Assembly: GCA_964607915.1 (NCBI GenBank)
Contig: CAZSMU010000136.1
Coordinates: 1 to 10,956 of the forward strand
Length of the DNA stretch: 10,956 nucleotides
Reading direction: 5' to 3'
Source: JADJPL01 sp964607915
GTDB lineage: Bacteria; Bacteroidota; Bacteroidia; Chitinophagales; Saprospiraceae
The notes under the pieces were generated by a model. It was given only the letters and a program-made list of their open reading frames with translations. It was not told the DNA's origin and made no database searches. Positions 5,288 to 10,956 of the stretch are shown piece after piece. The translations under genes were made by a program, and so were the position numbers. Numbering within the stretch: position 1 is the stretch's first letter; each line of letters starts with the position of its first letter.

Positions 5288-8209
5288 TCACCGAAGAATA
5301 TACTCTAAGCCAAAGGTGGCCGTCATGCCATAGGTTTGGATGGAGGTGACGAGTTCTTTGGATCGGAAAAAGTTGATATCCTTCTGGTTGGTGAGGTTGT
5401 TGAGGTTGAGGAAAGCGCTCCAGCCCTTTCCGAATTTCTGCTTCACAGCGGCGTCCATACGCCAGAACCCGGCGTTGTAGCGGTCCTTGTCGGAGCTGGA
5501 ACTATACCCGGATAGCTTGGTACCCTGGTAAGCGGTAGAGACGCGCACCGAGGTAGATTTAAGGTCGTAGCCCAGCGAGGCGTTGAAGATATGTTCCGCC
5601 TGGCCGATCAGATCCACGTTCCGTTGGAAGGGGAAGATTTCCACGATGGTGTAAAAGAAGGGGAATACCCCCGCGAGGCGCGACTGTTCGTAGAACGAGT
5701 TGACGGTCGTTTCCGAAAACAACCTGGAGTAGTTGACATTGAGCACCAGATCGTCAAAAGGCTTGGGCAGGAAGTTCATATTCGACTGCAGGTCAAATTC
5801 AAACCCTTTCACATACGATTCCGGGGAGCTGCGATATGTAGTCAGTTCGGCCCCGCCGAAGCCTTTCGCGGGAAACCCATAGGCAGCCACCAGCGAATCG
5901 TTGTTCAGACCAGCGACGAAGGGATAGAACGCGTCTTGGATATCTTTGTAAAAAACGCCGACCGAGAGGAGCCCGAAATCGCCGGAGAAGGCGGTGGCGT
6001 ACAAGTCGTAGTTAGTGGATACGGACGCTTTGAGGTTGGGATTCCCCTGGTTGACGGTCAGATCCCCGTTGCGGTTGACGAGCGTGGCTGGCACGACGTA
6101 ATCGTAGTCGGGGCGCGCCAGCGTAGTGGAGTAGGAAGCGCGGATATCAAACCAGTCCAGAGGCTTGATTTTCACATGCAGGTGGGGCAGGAAAATGCCG
6201 TACGAGACCGGTGCAGAAGTTTCTTTAATCGCCCCGCTTTCGCCCCAGTCGCCATTGAGGTCGGCATACAGGCCATTATAGACGTTGTCGGAATATTCGT
6301 AGCGGAAGCCCGGTATCAGGGTCAGCACGTTGTTGATATTGATTTTGAGCATGGAGTAGCCGGCCAGTACGGTCTCCGTCAGGTCGTAGTTGTTGATGTC
6401 GCCAAAGCGGTCGTGGGGTATGTCGTTGATGAACACATCGCGGAAGCGGCGGAGATCCGATTCTGCAAACGACAGGAAGAGGTTGGCCGACTGGCCATTG
6501 CCCCGGGTAAAGGGCACGACGTCGCCGTTTGTGAAATTGCGGACGCTGTAGTAGTACACGCCGCTGGGGTCGGCCCCCAGTGCCCCCACGCCATCGGGTT
6601 TGAAGGCCTTAAAATACTCGTTTTTCCTCAGGTAATAGTTCTTGGCATAGCGTTCAAAGTAGTTGCGCGACTTCTGGTTTTCCAGGTATTTCCCGCCAAA
6701 CTTGAAGGTGATACTGGTCTTGGAGCCTACTTTGAACGGTTTGGAGAAGTGCGCGAAAGCTGAGGTGTTTTGCTCCGCGTTATCCGAATCCACCCAGCCG
6801 GCGCCCTGTAGGTGGGTGACGGACTCGTCGTATTTTACGAAATCAAAAAAGCGATCGGGCGATTTTCGGAACTTGAGCACCTCCGGGTCGAAGGCGTTCG
6901 ACGTGTTGCGGAACTGCATCTCAAAGTTATACGGTGTCTTACCGACGATTTTGGAGTAGGCGGCACCCCACTCGACCTGCAGGAAGCGCAAGTTATGCCG
7001 GGCGGCCAGAGAGCCGGAATAGAGGTCAATCGAGCTCTCTATGATCTGGGGGGTAAACTGGAGGGAGTTACCATTGGCGTTGTATTGCTCCACCTGGTTG
7101 TACTGGTCGCGGGAAGTGCGCGAATAAATCCCCAGGATGGTAAACTCGTTCTTTTCCCCCAGGTTGAAGTCCAGCCCCACACTGCCGTTGTAGCGGCGTC
7201 TGACTTCGCTGCGTTTGGCGTACTGCAACGAGTTCCCCAATTGTTCAAAGATGTCGAGCAGGGTGTCGAGCACGACAGCAGTATTATCGCCCCAGGACTG
7301 GCTGATGGTCTCCCCTCCCCGATAGAAGCGCTCGACGTTGGCGGTGGCGATGATGCCGAGCTTATCGTCGAAGACCCGCTGGCTGAGGGAAACCGTGCCT
7401 TTGTAGTCCCGGAATGCCCCGGCAATGGCGTTGTACCCGTTGAGCCCTTTGATGGATATCTTGCGCTCTTTGGGGGCTTTGAGGATGTTGAGGTTTACCG
7501 ACCCGCCCAGCGCATCGCCGTCCATATCGGGAGTAGGGGATTTGAAGAGCTCGATGCCCGAGAGCAGTTCTGGGGAGATCAGGGATAAGTCCACCGAGCG
7601 ATCATTGGGGGAAGTGGAAGGCAGGCGCACCCCGTTGATGGAGATCGCCGTAAACTTGGGGTCCAGGCCGCGCACGACAATTTTGGACCCCTCTCCCCCA
7701 CTCCGGTTGATGGCGACCCCCGGAAGGCGGGAGATGGCTTCTGCCGCATTGACATCCGGAAGCTCCTTGATTTTATCGGCAGATACGAAGTTCGCGATCG
7801 CGTCGGCGTTGAGCTGCTGGTTGATGGCTTTCGCCTGCCCAAGGGCCTGGGCCGTCACTACGACCTCTTCCCCCACGATAGCCTCGGGTGAGAGTACGAC
7901 TTCGACTTTCGCTGTTTTTCCAGCCTCTACCTGAACCGACACGGTTTTGTCCGCAAAGCCGACATACGTGACGACGAGCGTCCGGGCACCAACGGAGACG
8001 CTGCTGAGCAGGAAAGCTCCATTCAAATCGGTAACGGTGCCCGTAGCGAGGTCGTCCTTCAGATATACGCTGGCGCCCGGCAGCCCTGCGCGCCCGTCGG
8101 CATCCAGTACTTTTCCTGAAATACTACCGGTTTGAGCCCAGAGAGAACTCGCCGCAGCACTTAACCAGAGGGGGAGTGCTAATCGGGATACAAAGTAGAA
8201 GATTGACAT
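5288..8209 (-). CDS. TonB-dependent outer-membrane receptor, TIGR01782-like, without SusD partner
   Basis: A 973-residue receptor that would import a ligand across the outer membrane using TonB energy. The signal peptide ends near residue 25 (LWA/Q). Residues 27-108 form a carboxypeptidase-regulatory-like domain (SGKVLDADGRAGLPGASVYL, DLNGAFLL, YVGFAD), followed by a TonB-box-like GEEVVVTAQ (113-121). The plug domain has ELPDVNAAEAISRLPGV, IVVRGLDP and DMDGDALGGSVNL (228-240), a pattern I associate with the TIGR01782 (Xanthomonas/Caulobacter-type) receptors that often take up sugars. The rest is a 22-strand-type barrel with alternating aromatic residues, ending in LEYILR. The reading frame is open back to 8419 inside the sensor gene, but the ATG at 8209 is preferred: it begins the signal peptide and has AT-rich sequence before it. 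The 106-base upstream gap carries repeats that may control it. Confidence 0.95.
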   Translation of the reverse strand: MSIFYFVSRLALPLWLSAAASSLWAQTGSISGKVLDADGRAGLPGASVYLKDDLATGTVTDLNGAFLLSSVSVGARTLVVTYVGFADKTVSVQVEAGKTAKVEVVLSPEAIVGEEVVVTAQALGQAKAINQQLNADAIANFVSADKIKELPDVNAAEAISRLPGVAINRSGGEGSKIVVRGLDPKFTAISINGVRLPSTSPNDRSVDLSLISPELLSGIELFKSPTPDMDGDALGGSVNLNILKAPKERKISIKGLNGYNAIAGAFRDYKGTVSLSQRVFDDKLGIIATANVERFYRGGETISQSWGDNTAVVLDTLLDIFEQLGNSLQYAKRSEVRRRYNGSVGLDFNLGEKNEFTILGIYSRTSRDQYNQVEQYNANGNSLQFTPQIIESSIDLYSGSLAARHNLRFLQVEWGAAYSKIVGKTPYNFEMQFRNTSNAFDPEVLKFRKSPDRFFDFVKYDESVTHLQGAGWVDSDNAEQNTSAFAHFSKPFKVGSKTSITFKFGGKYLENQKSRNYFERYAKNYYLRKNEYFKAFKPDGVGALGADPSGVYYYSVRNFTNGDVVPFTRGNGQSANLFLSFAESDLRRFRDVFINDIPHDRFGDINNYDLTETVLAGYSMLKININNVLTLIPGFRYEYSDNVYNGLYADLNGDWGESGAIKETSAPVSYGIFLPHLHVKIKPLDWFDIRASYSTTLARPDYDYVVPATLVNRNGDLTVNQGNPNLKASVSTNYDLYATAFSGDFGLLSVGVFYKDIQDAFYPFVAGLNNDSLVAAYGFPAKGFGGAELTTYRSSPESYVKGFEFDLQSNMNFLPKPFDDLVLNVNYSRLFSETTVNSFYEQSRLAGVFPFFYTIVEIFPFQRNVDLIGQAEHIFNASLGYDLKSTSVRVSTAYQGTKLSGYSSSSDKDRYNAGFWRMDAAVKQKFGKGWSAFLNLNNLTNQKDINFFRSKELVTSIQTYGMTATFGLEYILR

Positions 8210-8215
8210 ATATTT

Positions 8216-8281
8216 ATTCGATTTTCCAAAATGCTGTTTCTTTGATTTGTTCTTTGACAAAACAAAAAAAGGAAATCGAAT
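8216..8281. promoter_or_regulatory. Inverted repeat in the leader of the TonB-dependent receptor
   Basis: On the coding (minus) strand, attcgatttcc (8281-8271) can pair with ggaaaatcgaat (8227-8216): 11 base pairs with a single A bulged. The 3' arm ends six bases before the ATG of the receptor, so pairing would fold the ribosome entry region into a stem. The 43-base loop holds two copies of TCAAAGAA. It could be a leader hairpin that modulates translation, or a dyad bound by a regulator. Whether transcription begins upstream of this dyad is unknown; no convincing Bacteroidetes promoter (TTTG, then TAnnTTTG) was placed. Confidence 0.45.
8238..8257 (-). repeat. Direct repeat TCAAAGAA x2, possible operator
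   Basis: On the coding strand TCAAAGAA occurs at 8257-8250 and again at 8245-8238, a 12-base period (about one helical turn), each followed by A/C-rich sequence (ACA, ACA with one extra A). The two copies are 29-48 bases upstream of the receptor start. The AraC-type domain of the neighbouring sensor would bind direct repeats, so this is a candidate binding site, though such domains often use wider spacing. Short AT-rich repeats also arise by chance. Confidence 0.3.
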
Positions 8282-8315
8282 GGAACCAAAAGTCTGAATA
8301 TAGGGGTCAAAACGT

Positions 8316-10956
8316 CTAATCTCCCGGATTTTGACGGGAAGGAGGCGTCGGGAGTGCCTCGTATTCGCTGGGGCTGCAGCCAAATTGTTTTTGAAACGCC
8401 TTTCGGAAATAGCGCGCATCCGGGAAGCCGGTCTGGAAACCGACTTCTGCGATGGGGAGTTTGCCTTGCGACAAGAGCTGCGCGGCGCGTTTGAGCCGGA
8501 TGGTTTTGACGAAATTGTTGGGGGTCTGGTCGGTTAGTGCCTTGAGCTTGGCAAAGAGCACAGGCCGGCTAACCACGAGTTCGCGGGCAAATTGTTCGAC
8601 GTCAAAATCGGGATTGGCAATGTGTTTTTCCACGATGGCCAGCGCGCGCCTCAGAAAGTCTTCATCCGCGGACGTGACCGTGATCTCGCTGGGCTCGAGG
8701 TGCAGCACCCGGGCGAACTTTTCGCGGAACTGCTTGCGGGACTGCAGCAGGTTGCGCACCCGCAGGCGCAGTTCTTCGGGATTGAAGGGTTTGGTGATGT
8801 AATCGTCTGCTCCGTTTTCCAGGCCCGAGATGAGCACGGGGTCAGCCGAGTTGGCGGTGAGCAATATGACCGGGATATGGCTGGTCGGAATCTCTGTTTT
8901 CAAGGTGCGGCAGAACGCGATGCCGTCCATCTCCGGCATCATGATATCGCTGATGATGAGGTCGGGCTGCTGCTTGCGGGCCACCTGCAATGCTGCCTTG
9001 CCATCCGCTGCCGTGAGGACGCGGTAGGAAGCCTGGAAAAAGCCCTGTACATAGGCTAGGATTTCTGGGTTATCTTCCACCAGGAGCAATGTCGGAGCAT
9101 GCGCAGGCAGGAGCTTACCGGTAGCAGCAGCTTCGGCAGGGATTGGATGGAATGCCGGCGCTGTAACCGGTATTTCGCCTCCCGTCAATTCTTCTTCTTT
9201 GAAGTGCGCATGGCCCAGGGGAAGCTCCACGATGAATACCGCGCCCTGGTGTTCTGCGCTCTCTACCCGGATGCTCCCGTGGTGCAACGCGATGAGCTGC
9301 CTGCACATCGCCAGTCCGATCCCCGAGCTTTGGACCGGGGCATACGGCACCGAGAGCCGTTCGTTAAAGCGCCGGAATATTTCCTCATGCCATTCTGCTT
9401 TGATCCCTATCCCGTTATCTTTGATCTGAAAAAAAGCACTATGGCTGTTTTGATATACCGACAACTCGATTTCGCCATGGTCAGGAGTAAATTTAAAGGC
9501 GTTTGACAAAAGGTTGAACGCTACTTTTTCCAACTTGTCGCGGTCGAACCAGGCGATAAGGGAGTTTTCCACCGATACAAAGCGCAGCCGGATATTGCGC
9601 AGCCGGGCACTTTCATCAAACGACTGGCATACGTCGCGGAGCAAGGCGACCAGATCGCCCCTCACCACGGCCAGGTGTTCGTAATCCGATTCCAGCTTGC
9701 GGAAGGTCAACACCTGGTTGACGAGGTTCAGCAAGCGCTGAGCATTGCGCCGTATAGACTGGAGTGGCTTCTGAAGCTCCCCCTCCGGATGGGTGCGGAT
9801 CAAATCGTCCAGAGGGCCGAGGATCAGGGTGAGCGGGGTGCGGAATTCGTGGGTGATATTCGTGAAAAAGCGCAATTTCATTTCGTTGAGCGCCTCCTGC
9901 TGGAGCTTAGACAAATGTTCTATCTGCAGGCGGTGCCGCATCTGCAGGAAGTTGAATATGCCCACTATCGCAAAAAGAGCCAGGAAAATATACCCAATAT
10001 AGGCCGGTGTGCTGCGCCAGGGAGGCGGCAGCACTTTAATCTCCAACACCCGCTCCCGGGGGTTCCAGACGCCATCGCTGTTGCCCGCCCTGAGGCGGAA
10101 ACGGTATAGGCCGGGACGCTGTATGGTGTAGCGGGCCTCTGCCTGCCCCACCCGATAGTTCCAGTCTTTGTCGAGTCCTTCCAGCTTATACGCGTATTGG
10201 TTGCTTCCGGGATTGAGGTAATCCAGTGCAGCAAATCCAATCGCGAAGACGGCCTCGTTGTAGCGAAACGTAATCCGTTCCGCGTTATTGAGCGCTGTGC
10301 TCAGCAGTCGGGTCTTGTCGTTTGCCCGCACCTCTTGCTCGAACATTTTCAATTCGGAAAGCACGACTGAAGGAGCCACCGGGTTAGGGCTGAAATCCGA
10401 AGGCTGAAAAACCGTAAAGCCATTCATCCCGCCAAAGAGCATTTCCCCAGCCTGGGTTTTATAGTAGCCATTAAAATTGAACTCTATGTTTTTCAGCCCA
10501 TTGGAATAGTGATAGTTGGTAAAAGTGCGCCGCTCGGGATCCATGTTGGAAAGGCCGTTGTTGGTGCTCAGCCACAGCTTGCCGGAGCTATCGGCCAAAA
10601 TCCCGAAAATAGTGTGGCCGGGCAATCCATCTGCTTCCGTGAAACGGGTACTGCGCCCGGTGCGGGGATCCAGCATAAACAACCCGTGGCTGAAGGTGCC
10701 AACCCAGAACCTTCCTTTCACATCTTCGAGTATCGAATACACCTGCACACCGGGCAGATAGCGTTGGAAACGCTGCGGAAGCCCGGTCGCGGAGTCGGTA
10801 AAAACGCGGTTGAGGCCCTTTTCGGTACCCAACCAAACCTGCCCGCGGCGGTCCTGGTACAACACCCGCGTCAGGTCAGAACTCAACGAGTGCGGATCGG
10901 AGGGCGCATGGTGGTAATAGCAGAATTTCTGCTGGGAAAGGTCGAGCACGTTCAAC
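8316..10956 (-). CDS. Hybrid two-component system regulator (HTCS), N-terminus cut by window edge
   Basis: One polypeptide that senses a ligand in the periplasm and regulates transcription in the cytoplasm. Numbering from the first in-window Met (10955): propeller repeats with Asp-box-like GxVWLGT, GRFWVGT and GKLWLST motifs (to about 185); a Y_Y_Y domain (about 228-308); a membrane helix (318-337); HisKA with phospho-acceptor His369 in HEFRTP; an HATPase with N485, DNGIGI (513-518), F-box (524-530) and SGIGL (544-548); a receiver with E627/D628, phospho-acceptor D670, T700 and K722; and an AraC-type HTH (about 765-866) ending in CSPSEYEAL. All key residues are present, so both phosphorelay steps look functional. 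HTCS proteins are usually about 1,300-1,400 residues, so perhaps 450-500 N-terminal residues lie off the window. It is co-oriented with the receptor gene, which starts 106 bases after its stop, so it probably controls the operon in response to a breakdown product of the target glycan. Confidence 0.96.
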   Translation of the reverse strand, partial: LNVLDLSQQKFCYYHHAPSDPHSLSSDLTRVLYQDRRGQVWLGTEKGLNRVFTDSATGLPQRFQRYLPGVQVYSILEDVKGRFWVGTFSHGLFMLDPRTGRSTRFTEADGLPGHTIFGILADSSGKLWLSTNNGLSNMDPERRTFTNYHYSNGLKNIEFNFNGYYKTQAGEMLFGGMNGFTVFQPSDFSPNPVAPSVVLSELKMFEQEVRANDKTRLLSTALNNAERITFRYNEAVFAIGFAALDYLNPGSNQYAYKLEGLDKDWNYRVGQAEARYTIQRPGLYRFRLRAGNSDGVWNPRERVLEIKVLPPPWRSTPAYIGYIFLALFAIVGIFNFLQMRHRLQIEHLSKLQQEALNEMKLRFFTNITHEFRTPLTLILGPLDDLIRTHPEGELQKPLQSIRRNAQRLLNLVNQVLTFRKLESDYEHLAVVRGDLVALLRDVCQSFDESARLRNIRLRFVSVENSLIAWFDRDKLEKVAFNLLSNAFKFTPDHGEIELSVYQNSHSAFFQIKDNGIGIKAEWHEEIFRRFNERLSVPYAPVQSSGIGLAMCRQLIALHHGSIRVESAEHQGAVFIVELPLGHAHFKEEELTGGEIPVTAPAFHPIPAEAAATGKLLPAHAPTLLLVEDNPEILAYVQGFFQASYRVLTAADGKAALQVARKQQPDLIISDIMMPEMDGIAFCRTLKTEIPTSHIPVILLTANSADPVLISGLENGADDYITKPFNPEELRLRVRNLLQSRKQFREKFARVLHLEPSEITVTSADEDFLRRALAIVEKHIANPDFDVEQFARELVVSRPVLFAKLKALTDQTPNNFVKTIRLKRAAQLLSQGKLPIAEVGFQTGFPDARYFRKAFQKQFGCSPSEYEALPTPPSRQNPGD

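Noticed and set aside
8210..8315. Bacteroidetes-type promoter before the receptor
   Set aside because: TTTTTTTG and GACTTTTG each partly match TAnnTTTG, but the spacing to an upstream TTTG/TTG is wrong (roughly 13-16 bases instead of about 19-21).
8210..8419. Extended N-terminus for the TonB-dependent receptor starting at 8419
   Set aside because: It would overlap the coding end of the regulator by about 100 bases and push the signal peptide 70 residues into the protein; the ATG at 8209 is directly before it.
1..10956. CRISPR arrays, tRNA/rRNA genes, transposases, integrases or toxin-antitoxin pairs
   Set aside because: No regularly spaced repeats, cloverleaf-like sequence or matching protein motifs were seen on either strand, and the gaps are too short to hide them.

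Overview
The window looks like a carbohydrate-utilisation locus of a Bacteroidota bacterium, probably from an environmental, type IX secretion (T9SS)-using lineage such as Saprospiria/Chitinophagia. The signs are a one-protein hybrid two-component sensor, a TonB-dependent receptor with an N-terminal carboxypeptidase-regulatory-like domain, two secreted proteins ending in T9SS type A sorting domains, and AT-rich start regions without Shine-Dalgarno sites. Genus cannot be settled from the sequence alone. All family assignments are from reading motifs, not from database searches.

Every supported gene lies on the minus strand, so transcription runs from high to low coordinates. In that order: (1) 10956-8316, the C-terminal 879 residues of a hybrid two-component system regulator (propeller repeats, Y_Y_Y domain, membrane helix, histidine kinase, receiver, AraC-type HTH), whose N-terminus lies outside the window; (2) 8209-5288, a TonB-dependent outer-membrane receptor; (3) 5207-3621, a secreted beta-helix-like protein with a T9SS tail; (4) 3485-2285, a GH88-type unsaturated glucuronyl hydrolase broken by a frameshift; (5) 2201-114, a large secreted beta-helix protein with an FnIII domain and a T9SS tail; (6) 25-1, the first codons of a probable further secreted-protein gene.

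The inferred logic is that the sensor binds an oligosaccharide in the periplasm and activates the receptor-to-beta-helix operon, the secreted beta-helix proteins bind or cleave a polymer outside the cell, the receptor imports fragments, and the GH88 enzyme would remove unsaturated uronic acid from lyase products. A lyase-degraded uronate-containing polymer is therefore the best guess at the substrate, but no gene here is a recognised lyase. No SusD partner is present beside the receptor.

Non-coding sequence is scarce (no gap exceeds 140 bases). Four of the five gaps between genes hold inverted repeats, the most interesting being the 106-base gap before the receptor, where an 11-bp inverted repeat brackets a short direct repeat and ends six bases before the start codon. 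No tRNA, rRNA, CRISPR array, insertion sequence or integrase was seen.
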